The position numbers and the translations under genes were made by a program. This document shows positions 45,149-54,887 of a stretch of 64,000 nucleotides of DNA, piece after piece (positions within the stretch are counted from its first letter, which is position 1; every line of letters starts with the position of its first letter). The DNA is taken from positions 1-64,000 of the forward strand of contig NZ_JAMHFY010000022.1 in the NCBI RefSeq assembly GCF_023897015.1. Reading direction: 5' to 3'. The notes below the pieces were generated by a model. It made no database searches, was not told where the DNA came from, and saw only the letters and a list, made by a program, of their open reading frames with translations. This DNA comes from Desulfosporosinus nitroreducens. Its GTDB lineage: Bacteria; Bacillota; Desulfitobacteriia; Desulfitobacteriales; Desulfitobacteriaceae.

Positions 45149-45547
45149 ATGAACGAAAATATTGATAAAAATGCCTTAACGATCCCCATTGAGCGCTCCA
45201 TTCAAGCTGAATTGCTTCTTCTCTTGGGACAAAAGGCTTCTCATGGGTATGAGCTGATTCAACGCTTGAACGATGCAGATTTTAAAAGCGGAGAAGCAGA
45301 TACTGCAACAGTCTATCGAAATCTAAGACGTATGGATAAGGATGGCCTTATTAACTCCCATTGGGAGGTTGGTGAATCTGGCCCAGGCAGGCGACTTTAT
45401 CAATTAACTCCTCAAGGGGAGGAGTCTTTAAAGATTTGGGTTCAATACATTTCTCAACAAAAGGCCAAGCTGGAGATTTTCTTGCAAGCTTATAGCCAGT
45501 ATGAACACTCTCTATTTAATGAGGAAAATGGGGTGCATAAACCTTGA
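45149..45547 (+). CDS. PadR-family transcriptional regulator
   Basis: 132 residues. The winged helix spans residues about 15-85 (LLLLLGQKASHGYELIQRLNDADF, EADTATVYRNLRRMDKDGLI, SGPGRRLYQLTPQGEESL), followed by a helical dimerisation tail. It likely represses a nearby operon in response to a ligand. Its stop overlaps the start of the binding-protein-like gene downstream. Confidence 0.9.
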   Translation: MNENIDKNALTIPIERSIQAELLLLLGQKASHGYELIQRLNDADFKSGEADTATVYRNLRRMDKDGLINSHWEVGESGPGRRLYQLTPQGEESLKIWVQYISQQKAKLEIFLQAYSQYEHSLFNEENGVHKP

Positions 45548-46368
45548 GCATTTTATCGAAAACTCTCAGAATTATCCATGCTGGTGCCTTACAACAAGTG
45601 ATAACAAAATGTGTTGAACACTTTTCCAGCCATAATGTAAATCTAACATTTGAGGCGACCGGAGTTGGTTCAAGGGAGGGAGCGAAGCGCTTATTATCTG
45701 GAGAAAACTATGACATTATTGCACTTGCTGATCAGTCACTCTTTGCAGAATTGCTGGTCCCCGATTTAGTGAAAAGTTATTATATTTTTGCAGCTGATCA
45801 AATTGTGATTGGATATAGTCAACTTTCAAAGGGGAGCGAGGAGATTAATCAAGAGAATTGGTTTGAAACTCTACTGGATCCTCAAGTTACTTTTGCCCGT
45901 TCTGACCATCATCTTGATCCTTGCGGCTATAGAACACTGATGGTTTGGCAATTGTCTGAATCCTTCTATTCAAGACCTGGCCTATACTCAAAAATGGAAT
46001 CAGCCTGTATCCCCTACTCGCTTTACCCTAAATCATTGGATCTTGCAAGTGCTCTAGTTAATGGTAAGGTTGATTATGCTTTTCTTTATTCTTCTGAGGC
46101 TGAACAGCTGGGACTTCCCTATATTACGCTGCCGTCGAAGGTCAACCTCTCAAACCCTGCTCATGCAAATTTTTATGACCAGGCGGCTGTATCCGTAGAA
46201 AGCAAAGTCCCTGGGAAGAATATTATCATCCATGGTAAACCCATTGAATTTGCAATTGGCATATCTAAAGAAGGTCAAGAACATGAATTGGCACAATCCT
46301 TTGTCGAACTGCTGACTGGACCTGAGGGCAATTCAATATTAGAAGAATGTGGACTTATCCCCTGCTAA
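45544..46368 (+). CDS. WtpA/ModA-like substrate-binding protein without signal peptide
   Basis: 274 residues. The body matches extracellular molybdate/tungstate-binding proteins (LRIIHAGALQQVITKCVEHF; EATGVGSREGAKRLLSGENYDIIALADQ; FVELLTGPEGNSILEECG), but the protein starts at TTG overlapping the PadR stop and shows no signal peptide or lipobox, so it appears cytoplasmic. Tight coupling to PadR suggests it is a sensory ligand-binding unit rather than a transporter component. The ligand may be an oxyanion, given the chromate-type transporter downstream. Confidence 0.7.
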   Translation: MSILSKTLRIIHAGALQQVITKCVEHFSSHNVNLTFEATGVGSREGAKRLLSGENYDIIALADQSLFAELLVPDLVKSYYIFAADQIVIGYSQLSKGSEEINQENWFETLLDPQVTFARSDHHLDPCGYRTLMVWQLSESFYSRPGLYSKMESACIPYSLYPKSLDLASALVNGKVDYAFLYSSEAEQLGLPYITLPSKVNLSNPAHANFYDQAAVSVESKVPGKNIIIHGKPIEFAIGISKEGQEHELAQSFVELLTGPEGNSILEECGLIPC

Positions 46369-46449
46369 TTTCTCTGTAATGACACAGAAAAATGCATGTG
46401 ACTATTCTCTTGTGAAATGTGAAACAAATTAAGGGGGGGGGACATTAGC

Positions 46450-47712
46450 GTGGAGATTAGCTCCAACAACGAGAATAAACCTTCATCGGAACTGCCCAGA
46501 TTGGTGGGCCTCTTTGAAATTGCCAAAACGGTTCTTCACATTGGACTCGTGTCGTATAGTTTAGCCGCGCTTGGTGAAGCAAAGAAATCTCTGGTCGATA
46601 AGAAAAACTGGATGACAGATGAGGAATATCTAAACGGGTTAGCTCTTTCCCAGCTCTTGCCCGGAGCGCCTGCTGTAAATTTAAATTCATACATTGGCTA
46701 TTTCCTGAGAGGTTTTTCTGGAAGCTTAGTTGCCACGGTTTTTTTCGTAATTCCTTGTTTTATACTCATGGTCATTCTTACCCACCTTTATCTGAACTAT
46801 AACGATATTCCCTTAGTAACCGCGTTGTTTAAGGGTGTAGGTGCATTAGTTGTAGGCCTTGTACTAAACACCATTATCGATCTCTGGAAAAGAGGGGTAA
46901 ACTCCCCTCAATTAACGATTTTAGCAGTTAGTGGTTTTCTTATGATTTATTTCTTGAAAGTTAACATCATCTCACTTCTCTTTGTTGCAGGAGTCACAAG
47001 CCTAGTGTTTACTTTCCTGACTATTCACTTTTCCAGTTGGAAAGCATTGATGGATCAACGGTTTTGGATCGCTAAAAAGACCTCTCAAAAACCCAACATG
47101 ACTGTTAAATTTGTGTTTAGCAAAAAAAAATACATAATTATGTTAATTATGCTTGCAACGCTCATTACTATTAATTTTGTCATAAATTTTAGCAATCCGA
47201 CTTTTCAACAGCTTGGAAACACTTTCTTTAAGATCGGGGGATTAACTTTTGGGAGTGGCTATGCAATGCTCCCATTTATTCAGGATTCAATGGTCAATCA
47301 ATATCATTTTCTCACTGATCAAGAATTCGGGGTCGCCCTCGCCTTGAGCTTACTAACTCCTGGTCCGGTCACTGTAATTTCTGCCTTTATCGGCTACAAA
47401 GTGGCTGGATTATTTGGGGCAGCCCTAGCTATGGCCAATATGTATTTACCTGCTTTCGCTGTAGTTAATCTTATTTCCGATCTTTATAATCGAGCTGGTA
47501 AGATTGATATTATCAAAATGGTGATTACCGGAATTGTAGCTGCCTTTATCGGCACGTTATGGGCTGTAATAATTAAATTAGCTGGGAGTTCCTTAATTGA
47601 TTTCCAGACCATCGGAATCGCCCTAGCAGCTTTTCTCGTACAACGCTTTACTAAAATCGACACTCTCTGGATCATAATCTCTGGAGCATTGCTCTCACTC
47701 CTAATGTTTTAA
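46450..47712 (+). CDS. chrA: chromate transporter, two-domain CHR family
   Basis: 420 residues with 10-12 hydrophobic helices in two homologous halves. The first carries GLALSQLLPGAPAVNLNSYIGYFLRGFSG and the second GVALALSLLTPGPVTVISAFIGYKVAGLFGA, the two CHR signatures. Such proteins export chromate or import/export related oxyanions. GTG start behind a G-rich ribosome site. It lies 82 bases after the binding-protein-like gene. Confidence 0.85.
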   Translation: MEISSNNENKPSSELPRLVGLFEIAKTVLHIGLVSYSLAALGEAKKSLVDKKNWMTDEEYLNGLALSQLLPGAPAVNLNSYIGYFLRGFSGSLVATVFFVIPCFILMVILTHLYLNYNDIPLVTALFKGVGALVVGLVLNTIIDLWKRGVNSPQLTILAVSGFLMIYFLKVNIISLLFVAGVTSLVFTFLTIHFSSWKALMDQRFWIAKKTSQKPNMTVKFVFSKKKYIIMLIMLATLITINFVINFSNPTFQQLGNTFFKIGGLTFGSGYAMLPFIQDSMVNQYHFLTDQEFGVALALSLLTPGPVTVISAFIGYKVAGLFGAALAMANMYLPAFAVVNLISDLYNRAGKIDIIKMVITGIVAAFIGTLWAVIIKLAGSSLIDFQTIGIALAAFLVQRFTKIDTLWIIISGALLSLLMF

Positions 47713-47866
47713 TGAAACACGGATAAAGGACACTTCCTTCAATGTCCCTTGTATCATCGACTTAATCTTGACAAGGATCGGTCAAGGATTATCATAGACA
47801 AATAAAAGGTTAACTGGACGGTTGCAATTAACGACTTTTATATTTATAGTCTAAGTAAATAATTCA

Positions 47867-47887
47867 CGAGACCACTAGCTGGTCTCG
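47867..47887 (+). terminator. hairpin downstream of chrA
   Basis: CGAGACC/GGTCTCG stem with 7-base loop followed by ATTTATAAT; modest terminator in the 239-base gap before the aminoacylase gene. Confidence 0.45.
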
Positions 47888-47951
47888 ATTTATAATATAC
47901 GGTTAAAGTAGCAAGAATAACAAAGTTAGAATAATTGGGTGGTGAAATTGA

Positions 47952-49523
47952 GTGTACTGTGATCTCATAATAAAGAATGGTTTTATTATTGATGGTTCAG
48001 GAAAGCCTGGATTCTATGGTGATCTAGCTGTATCTCAAGGAAAGATCATCGAAATATCAACCAAAATCGAATTCCAAGCTGAAAGAATCATTGATGCTTT
48101 TGGCTTAACGGTATGCCCTGGTTTTATCGACCCCCACGCGCATGAAGAGCTTACCGTTTTATCCAGTGGTAGGTTTGAAGAGTATTTACGTCAAGGAGTA
48201 ACGACGACGATTAGTGGAAACTGTGGGCATTCCATAACTCCCTATTCTTCGGATAATATTTATAAGTATATGGTTAAAAAAGGGCTTATTTCAGTAAAGT
48301 CGATGGAACAAAATAAGCGTGTGGGATTGGCCTGGGCGGATTTTCCCAGTTATATAGACGTTATCAGGAACAAAGGAACCAACTTGAATATGGGATTTCT
48401 CTTAGGGCATGGAACTTTAAGATGGAGTATTATAGGTGACACAAAGCATAGGAAACCAACAGCTCAAGAAGAAAGCAAAATTATTCATTTGGTTGAAGAG
48501 GGCATGGAACAAGGGGCCTTAGGGATCTCAACTGGCCTGACCTATAGCCCCAGCAAATATGCTGAAACAGATGAAATCATAGAACTTGCCAAGGCAGTAA
48601 AAAAATACGATGGAATATATACATCCCATATTCGAAACTATCTGGGCACCTTGGAAGCCGTCCAGGAAGCTGTAACTATTGGCAAAGCAACAGGCATACG
48701 AGTACAGGTGTCCCATCTGACGCCGAATTGTCCTGAGGGATTTGATGAAATATTAGTTGCCAGGCAACAAGGTTTGGAAATCGCAGTTGATACTATCCCG
48801 AAGAGCAGTGGGCACTTCAGGAGAAAAGATCGGTTATTTCAGTATTTAACTACACTTGATTCCATCCTGACTTCAGAAGAAAGACGTAAATTAATAAAAA
48901 GAATACGCTTTAAAGATCACCTCACGGTTATCAATGCCGATGATCCGTCCATGGAAACTCGAACCATAAAGGAACTTGCGTTAGAGGGTAAGATGAGCGT
49001 TAATGAACTAATCCTCGATCTATTAGAAAATGATCGTCATGAACTGACCTTCTGTCAAGGAGGACTTATCCGACAGGATTTCCCAGGAACGCCTTATCCT
49101 AATAACATAGCCCAAAATCCACTTGTGATGGTTGGTTCGGATAGAGTATCCGGGGAATTCGACGACCCATATGCCTGGTATGAATTATTTAGAAAAGGTT
49201 CTTTTCCGCTATTTATTAGTTTGTGTCGACAAAGCGGTGTGAGATTAGAAGAGATTATCCGAAGGATTACTTCCTTACCGGCACAACAATTTCGGTTGAG
49301 TAATAGAGGTACGCTCTCTACAGGAAAGTCAGCCGATATCACCATCATCGATATGGATAATTACTCTTATCCCTTCAACCCTGAAACAGACTATAAAAAC
49401 CCCTTTACTATGGCTAAAGGGGTTAAGTATACGATCATCAATGGCAAAGCAGCCTTGGAAGATGGAATAATAAAACAAATAAATTCGGGCCAATTATTAT
49501 CAAGAAATGGCAAAGTTTTATGA
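47952..49523 (+). CDS. N-acyl-D-amino-acid deacylase family amidohydrolase
   Basis: 523 residues of the D-aminoacylase branch of the amidohydrolase superfamily. Metal ligands: HAHEE in FIDPHAHEELTVL near residue 60, GNCG near residue 92, a histidine in YTSHIRNY and in VQVSHLTPN; the aspartate block is VMVGSDRVSG near residue 397. GTG start with GGTGGTG upstream. It hydrolyses N-acyl-D-amino acids or similar amides in the cytoplasm; the actual substrate is unknown. Confidence 0.87.
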   Translation: MYCDLIIKNGFIIDGSGKPGFYGDLAVSQGKIIEISTKIEFQAERIIDAFGLTVCPGFIDPHAHEELTVLSSGRFEEYLRQGVTTTISGNCGHSITPYSSDNIYKYMVKKGLISVKSMEQNKRVGLAWADFPSYIDVIRNKGTNLNMGFLLGHGTLRWSIIGDTKHRKPTAQEESKIIHLVEEGMEQGALGISTGLTYSPSKYAETDEIIELAKAVKKYDGIYTSHIRNYLGTLEAVQEAVTIGKATGIRVQVSHLTPNCPEGFDEILVARQQGLEIAVDTIPKSSGHFRRKDRLFQYLTTLDSILTSEERRKLIKRIRFKDHLTVINADDPSMETRTIKELALEGKMSVNELILDLLENDRHELTFCQGGLIRQDFPGTPYPNNIAQNPLVMVGSDRVSGEFDDPYAWYELFRKGSFPLFISLCRQSGVRLEEIIRRITSLPAQQFRLSNRGTLSTGKSADITIIDMDNYSYPFNPETDYKNPFTMAKGVKYTIINGKAALEDGIIKQINSGQLLSRNGKVL

Positions 49524-49542
49524 AGAATACTGATATTCAAAT

Positions 49543-50106
49543 TTAGGGTTCTAAGGGTTCTAAGGGTTCTAAACGAGCTTTAAATAAATCTATATAGACT
49601 CTTTTTCCACGTATAGCCCTGCTCTCAAATAAAACAACTTCCTTTACCGAGAATTCACCCAGCTTCGCAGATTGAACAGCAGAAATATCTATACTGTCAA
49701 AATTGGGACGAGAGGCTAGGGTTACATGCGGTTTAAATTGCCGTTCTTCCAACTCAAAGCTCTTGTTTTTGAGTTCACTATGCAGTTCATCCCTCAGTCT
49801 ATTTAGGTCAGTTAAACTTCCATTTACCGCGGTCCACAAAGTATGAGGCCGTTTAAAAGAAGGAAATGCCCCTAATCCGACTATATTTAAATCAAAGGGT
49901 TTATAGTTGCTTGCGACTCTAGAAAGTGTTTCAGTAAGTGCAGGAATCTTACTGTCATCTAATTCCCCTAAAAACTCTAGGGTTATATGAAAATTATCTT
50001 GTGATTTGAAAGACCCATTAACCCCAAGAAGTCTTAGCTCTGACTGAAATTCCAGCAGGGCTTGTTTAATTTCAGCTGGCAAATCCACTCCAATGAATAA
50101 TCTCAT
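49543..50106 (-). CDS. thpR: RNA 2',3'-cyclic phosphodiesterase
   Basis: 187 residues of the 2H phosphoesterase family, with the two catalytic histidine motifs HITLEFLG near residue 40 and HVTLAS near residue 126. Opens 2',3'-cyclic phosphates on RNA in vitro; the cellular role is unclear. The C-terminus ends LEPLEPLEP, encoded by three copies of a 9-base repeat at 49546-49572. Tandem with the YcxB-like gene 16 bases upstream. Confidence 0.92.
   Translation of the reverse strand: MRLFIGVDLPAEIKQALLEFQSELRLLGVNGSFKSQDNFHITLEFLGELDDSKIPALTETLSRVASNYKPFDLNIVGLGAFPSFKRPHTLWTAVNGSLTDLNRLRDELHSELKNKSFELEERQFKPHVTLASRPNFDSIDISAVQSAKLGEFSVKEVVLFESRAIRGKRVYIDLFKARLEPLEPLEP
49546..49572. repeat. 9-base tandem repeat (GGGTTCTAA x3)
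   Basis: Three exact copies lying at the 3' end of thpR just before its stop; each adds Leu-Glu-Pro. Confidence 0.9.
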
Positions 50107-50122
50107 AAGTATTCTCCTTATT

Positions 50123-50650
50123 TTAGTTCACTCGACCAACCTTCTTATTTAATAATGCCAGAAACTCTTTCTTTTTATCATGGTTCTCAAATATTCTAGT
50201 CGGAATAATGTGTGCTGAATCAGCATTTACATAGATAAAAATATGTTCTTTGTCTTCAACAATATTTTCTACAGCATTGAATGGAGTCCTTGCTTCACTG
50301 TGTTCACTATTATCAACAATTTCGGTTTCAGATATCGCCAAATTATGAGTTCCAACCACACTATGGTTTTTCCCTTCAGCAAGCATCTTTGTGATTTTCC
50401 TTGAGACGATCTTCCTTATACGTTTTGGGTAAAATGCAACCCAATATATGTACAAGAGAATAAAAACAACTAACCAGTACCCTAACGGCATATTCGTAAA
50501 ATTCCTAATTATGAAGGGTAAGATTAAAAAAGATAACGAAAAAATATACCGTTGTAAAAAAAACGACCGCCTCGCTAATTTAGAATAGGTAATATGGAAG
50601 ATATTGAATTCAATGAGATCCTGTTTATTTAATTCGTACTTAAAATTCAC
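50123..50650 (-). CDS. YcxB-like membrane protein
   Basis: 175 residues. Two adjacent membrane helices (about residues 30-48 and 54-72) and a C-terminal YcxB-like domain of about 70 residues (SETEIVDNSEHSEARTPFNAVENIVEDKEHIFIYVN, AHIIPTRIF). The typical order in the family is short N-terminus, two helices and soluble PH-like tail. Function unknown. Cotranscribed with thpR. Confidence 0.78.
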   Translation of the reverse strand: MNFKYELNKQDLIEFNIFHITYSKLARRSFFLQRYIFSLSFLILPFIIRNFTNMPLGYWLVVFILLYIYWVAFYPKRIRKIVSRKITKMLAEGKNHSVVGTHNLAISETEIVDNSEHSEARTPFNAVENIVEDKEHIFIYVNADSAHIIPTRIFENHDKKKEFLALLNKKVGRVN

Positions 50651-50716
50651 ATCGTTTCTCCTTTCAATTACTGGAAACTAAAATACCCTTTCCCCCTTGA
50701 AAATTAATCTGTAATT

Positions 50717-51418
50717 TCATGTTTTCTCTCCTAAACAATATCTAATAACACTCTCTGCGTGTATCTTCGCAGTATTTAGGAACGGAATATTAAACTCATC
50801 CTTTGTAAGAATAAGGGGTAATTCTGTACAGCCCAAGATTAACCCCTCAATCTTTTCCTCATTAACCATTTGTTCAACAATCCTGAGCAAGCCGTTGCGT
50901 GTTTCCTCCAGAAATTGTCCCAGTTCTATCTCCGTCATTAGTTTATGCTGAATATAATCTTGGTCCTCTTGTCTGGGCACAACAATGGAGATGTTATTGA
51001 CATCAAATTCTTTTTGAAAAAAGTTTGCTTGCATTGTAAAACTCGTTCCAAGCAGTCCAACCCTTTTTAATCCCATTTCTTTGGCCTTTTTACTTGTCTC
51101 TTCAACAATACTAATCAAAGGAATCGGAGATGCACTCCTTAATCGATCAAATACAATATGCGGGGTATTTGCTGAAATTATTCCAAAATCAGCGCCAGCT
51201 TTGTATAGAGTATCTATTCCTTTCAATAACCACCCAATCAAGTCCTCCCAACGTTTCTGTCCAACTAAGTTAAGTAAAGTATAAATATCCATGCTGTAAA
51301 TGATAATCTCAGGTAAACTTTCTCCACCTCGCTGTTTACGGTAATGGTCAATCATTAACCGGTAGTAATCTAGTGTGGCCTCCGGCCCAAAACCACCTAT
51401 CATCCCAACTTTTTTCAC
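50717..51418 (-). CDS. aspartate/glutamate racemase family protein
   Basis: 233 residues. MIGGFGPEATLDYYR start and the second catalytic site GLILGCTELPLIL near residue 192 are typical. The first active-site position reads ISANTPH, where a cysteine is often found (CNT), so it belongs to the branch with a substituted first cysteine and may have a different substrate or no racemase activity. It follows no obvious partner. Confidence 0.82.
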   Translation of the reverse strand: MKKVGMIGGFGPEATLDYYRLMIDHYRKQRGGESLPEIIIYSMDIYTLLNLVGQKRWEDLIGWLLKGIDTLYKAGADFGIISANTPHIVFDRLRSASPIPLISIVEETSKKAKEMGLKRVGLLGTSFTMQANFFQKEFDVNNISIVVPRQEDQDYIQHKLMTEIELGQFLEETRNGLLRIVEQMVNEEKIEGLILGCTELPLILTKDEFNIPFLNTAKIHAESVIRYCLGEKT

Positions 51419-51660
51419 AAATGATGCCCTCCCTTAAGTTCTATTATGACCCAAGTTTTGCTGTCCAACCTTAATCTTTATAAGGATTAACGCATTTATA
51501 GAATGTACTTCAACTCACCGTCAGACGACTCATTAGACTTTTAGGGCTTCCATGATTTACAATATTTCCGACCCTCTTAATAGCTTGTTTCCCAACGTAT
51601 AAATATAAAGATAAATTTGCTGAAAATACGGGGAAAATGCTTTTTAATAGGAGGAAGATA

Positions 51661-51783
51661 ATGGGAATATCAGGGAAGCTATCCGATTTGAAGATTTTGA
51701 TAGCTTTATTTGGAAATGCCTCTATAAAAGAAATCATTCAGTTTAAAGAATTAAGAAATATAACTAATCCTAAAGTTGCTTAA
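51661..51783 (+). CDS. possible 40-residue protein
   Basis: ATG with AGGAGG six bases upstream opens a 40-codon frame starting MGISGKLSDLKILIALFGN, with a hydrophobic core and a charged tail. The ribosome site is strong, but no family is recognised and the opposite-strand frame is also open. It lies in the gap between the racemase and GyrI-like genes, facing the latter. Confidence 0.45.
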   Translation: MGISGKLSDLKILIALFGNASIKEIIQFKELRNITNPKVA

Positions 51784-51830
51784 TTCCCATAGTTAATAGG
51801 CTGGTCAAAGATTTCAACACTTATAAGAGC

Positions 51831-52446
51831 TTACTCCACTTTAAAACGCAGGACGGTTTTAAGCTTCTCTGGCTGAACCTTACGTGCATCCGAAAGATAG
51901 ATTTCTCTGTGAATCTTTGTTATCCGACTCAGATTATTACTAATACAATAATCTTTCATGATTGAAAAACTTTTTGTCTCATCATCATAAGGCCCTATGT
52001 GTAACATTTGAACACATAGCCCTTCTTCTAAACAACCAAATCTCACTCGCTCAAGCAGAGGGTGAGGTTTTTTGAGTTTTACTCTGTTTATAAATTGCAG
52101 AGCCAACTCATCCGTCATAAAATCAGGTTGTCTAATCATGATAGTGTATATCAAACTGTTTTTATCTAATATTTCCTTAGCCCTTGCTTCTTCTGCTAAA
52201 TCCCAAAGACCTTCAAGTGGAAATACGGAAAAATCAAAATACCCCTCTGGAATAATATCTTTTTTAGGCGACATTTTAACAGCGTAAGATAAAGAATACA
52301 GAACTCCAATAGCTTCAGAAAATTCTTCAGAATTAGGATTGCCTTTTCCATCAATCATTAAAAATTTAAATTTGGGTAGTAACAAGTTCAGGTTTATTTT
52401 TAGGCAAATACAGCTCCTTGTCATGTTTTTTCCACTCATATTTCAT
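51831..52446 (-). pseudogene. GyrI-like domain protein, frameshifted near the start
   Basis: The body matches GyrI-like small-molecule-binding proteins (KFLMIDGKGNPNSEEFSEAIGVLYSLSYAVKMSPKK, YFDFSVFPLEGLWDLAEE, GLCVQMLHIGPYDDE). The natural start is the ATG at 52446-52444 eight bases after GGAGG, encoding MKYEWKKHDKELYLPKNKP; after about residue 23 this frame runs into TAA and the rest continues in another frame (junction near 52372-52380, net shift of one base). A frame from 52439 simulates an intact gene but begins out of frame. Frameshift mutation or sequencing error. Confidence 0.75.
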
Positions 52447-52559
52447 CTTTTGTTCCTCCCCTGTCCGTCAATTTGGTTGTAACTCAAAAAACGACATATC
52501 GTTTCCAAAAAATTTTAGTTTCAATCTGTTCAGCTGATGCTTATAGTGGTCTAGCTATA

Positions 52560-52994
52560 TCATTTCAGTTTCTTCTTATACCCCTTATGCGTGTCAGGAT
52601 TATATCCTGCGGATTCGTAAAATTTACAAGCATCAATTCTATTAGTGTCTGTGACTAGAATTATTTGTGAGCAGTTGTTTTCGAAAGCTTTTTTTTCAAG
52701 CTCCGATATCAGTGCTTTCCCAACCCCATGATTTCTATATTTATTATCAACGATCATATTTTCCAGCACCATAAAAGGTTTACAATCTCCATACAGCTCC
52801 CCACAGATGATTCCCATTACAGAACCTATTAGCTGATTATTTTCTACAGCACTAAGCAATAAGTATGAATCATCCTCATGAAACTTGCAGAAATTTTCAT
52901 ACATACTTTCAATAGAAGACTCTTCATTCCAAAATTGCTTGTATAGCACTGCAAGTTGAGGAATATCTTCTGCAATCATGTCTCGAATTATCAT
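52560..52994 (-). CDS. GNAT-family N-acetyltransferase
   Basis: 144 residues. Acetyl-CoA-binding block VLENMIVDNKYRNHGVGKALISELEKKAFEN (R/Q-x-x-G-x-G/A type, near residues 77-107) and NRIDACKFYESAGYN at the end. It transfers an acetyl group to an unidentified amine. Single gene, AGGTTG upstream. Confidence 0.87.
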   Translation of the reverse strand: MIIRDMIAEDIPQLAVLYKQFWNEESSIESMYENFCKFHEDDSYLLLSAVENNQLIGSVMGIICGELYGDCKPFMVLENMIVDNKYRNHGVGKALISELEKKAFENNCSQIILVTDTNRIDACKFYESAGYNPDTHKGYKKKLK

Positions 52995-53100
52995 TTTTTC
53001 AACCTCCGCCTTAAGTGTACCTATTTTATCTTTTTTTTCATTCTCTCCATATATTGTTCATTAAATATATTATAGACATTGGACATCATACAATCTATAA

Positions 53101-53106
53101 TATAAT
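53101..53106 (+). promoter_or_regulatory. -10 element of the ilvD promoter candidate
   Basis: TATAAT preceded at a 16-base spacing by TTGGAC (53079-53084), 34 bases before the ilvD start. Moderate match. Confidence 0.4.
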
Positions 53107-53139
53107 TATACAACGTATTATAAGAGAGGTGTTTATAGA

Positions 53140-54801
53140 ATGAATAGTGATGCAGTAACCAAGACTTCACCACACCGCGCATTGTTTCATGCGCTGGGAT
53201 TGACCAATGAGGAAATAGAACGTCCCTTGATCGGCATCGTAAGTTCTCAAAACGATATCGTCCCAGGGCATATGAATCTCGATAAAATTGTAGACGCTGT
53301 AAAATTGGGTGTAGCCATGGCTGGAGGAACTCCTCTTGTTTTCCCTGCGATTGCTGTATGTGACGGCCTGGCGATGGGACATCAGGGGATGAAGTATTCT
53401 CTTGTCACTAGAGAATTGATTGCTGACTCTACTGAAGCCATGACACTAGCTCATGCCTTTGATGCACTGGTTATGGTTCCAAACTGTGACAAAAATGTTC
53501 CTGGATTGTTAATGGCTGCAGCAAGGTTAAACGTTCCAACCATATTCGTCAGCGGCGGACCGATGCTTGCAGGCAAAGTGGATGGGCAAAAGGTTAGCTT
53601 TTCCAGTGTTTCAGAAGCAGTCAGCCAATTTCAGGCAGGAAAAATCACTAAAAAAAAATTACGAGAATTTGAAAATAAAGGGTGCCCAACCTGTGGTTCC
53701 TGTTCAGGCATGTATACAGCCAATAGTATGAACTGCCTTACAGAAGTGTTGGGAATGGGGTTGCAAGGGAATGGAACTATCCCTGCGGTTTATTCTTCTC
53801 GTATTCAGCTAGCAAAGCGCGCGGGTATGCAGATTATGGAGTTACTGAAAAAGAATATCCTGCCAAGAGATATTATGACTAAGGATACCTTTGAAAATGC
53901 TTTGACCTTAGATATGGCCTTGGGTTGCAGTACCAACAGCATGTTGCATCTTCCTGCGATTGCTCACGAATGCGGTATTGAATTAAATCTTGAAATCGCT
54001 AATGAAATTAGTGACAAAACTCCTAATCTATGCCACCTCGCGCCTGCCGGGCATAACTTTGTAGAGGAGCTCGATGAAGCTGGCGGCATTTACGCGGTTA
54101 TGAATGAAGTCAATAAATTAGGTTTGCTTAAAACAGATTTAATAACTTGCTCAGGTAAAACTGTAGGAGAAAACATCGCAGGTTGCCTCAATAAAAATAC
54201 TGAGGTAATCAGGCCTGTCGAAAATCCCTACAGTACAACAGGTGGGATTGCTGTATTAAAGGGAAACCTGGCTCCTGATTCCTGCGTTGTCAAGCGTTCC
54301 GCCGTGGCCCCAGAAATGCTTAAACACGAAGGCCCGGCAAAAGTATTTGACTGCGAAGAAGATGCCATGCAAGCAATTACTTCCGGCGGAATCACAGCAG
54401 GAGATGTTATTGTAATCCGGTATGAAGGCCCTAAAGGCGGACCAGGCATGCGAGAAATGTTAAATCCCACTTCGGCTATTATGGGATCAGGACTTGGAGG
54501 AAGCGTCGCACTGATTACCGATGGGCGATTCAGTGGTGCCACCAGAGGCGCGGCAATCGGTCATGTTTCTCCTGAAGCAGCGGTAGGAGGAAATATCGCC
54601 TTGATAGAAAACGGAGACATTATCCAAATTGACATTATGGCAAATGAAATCAATTTTGTTATAAGTGACGCAGAACTAGAAAAACGAAGAGCAAATTGGA
54701 AGCCAAGAAAACCAAAAATTGTAACCGGATACCTTTCGAGATATGCCGCCCTGGTAACGTCAGGAAACAGAGGCGCAATTTTAGAAATTCAAAAGCAATA
54801 G
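53140..54801 (+). CDS. ilvD: dihydroxy-acid dehydratase
   Basis: 553 residues. Iron-sulfur cysteines in [10 protein letters not shown] near residue 122 and [26 protein letters not shown] near residue 191; later [18 protein letters not shown] and [17 protein letters not shown]. It dehydrates dihydroxy acids to keto acids in valine and isoleucine synthesis. It is unlinked to the ilv-leu operon. Strong terminator follows. Confidence 0.97.
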   Translation: MNSDAVTKTSPHRALFHALGLTNEEIERPLIGIVSSQNDIVPGHMNLDKIVDAVKLGVAMAGGTPLVFPAIAVCDGLAMGHQGMKYSLVTRELIADSTEAMTLAHAFDALVMVPNCDKNVPGLLMAAARLNVPTIFVSGGPMLAGKVDGQKVSFSSVSEAVSQFQAGKITKKKLREFENKGCPTCGSCSGMYTANSMNCLTEVLGMGLQGNGTIPAVYSSRIQLAKRAGMQIMELLKKNILPRDIMTKDTFENALTLDMALGCSTNSMLHLPAIAHECGIELNLEIANEISDKTPNLCHLAPAGHNFVEELDEAGGIYAVMNEVNKLGLLKTDLITCSGKTVGENIAGCLNKNTEVIRPVENPYSTTGGIAVLKGNLAPDSCVVKRSAVAPEMLKHEGPAKVFDCEEDAMQAITSGGITAGDVIVIRYEGPKGGPGMREMLNPTSAIMGSGLGGSVALITDGRFSGATRGAAIGHVSPEAAVGGNIALIENGDIIQIDIMANEINFVISDAELEKRRANWKPRKPKIVTGYLSRYAALVTSGNRGAILEIQKQ

Positions 54802-54810
54802 CATAACACA

Positions 54811-54856
54811 AAAGCAACCAGCAACCGCATTCGAGTTTCGCTGGTTGCTTTTTTTT
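54811..54856 (+). terminator. terminator of ilvD
   Basis: AAAGCAACCAGC and complement (54811-54822, 54840-54851) followed by eight or more T. Confidence 0.88.
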
Positions 54857-54887
54857 CGGCAAGTTTGACGGTTCTCTTAACCACCAG

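Noticed and set aside
51510-51737. Minus-strand frame of 75 codons
   Set aside because: Antisense to the 40-residue frame with a strong ribosome site; no start signal of its own, though its C-terminal half looks somewhat protein-like.
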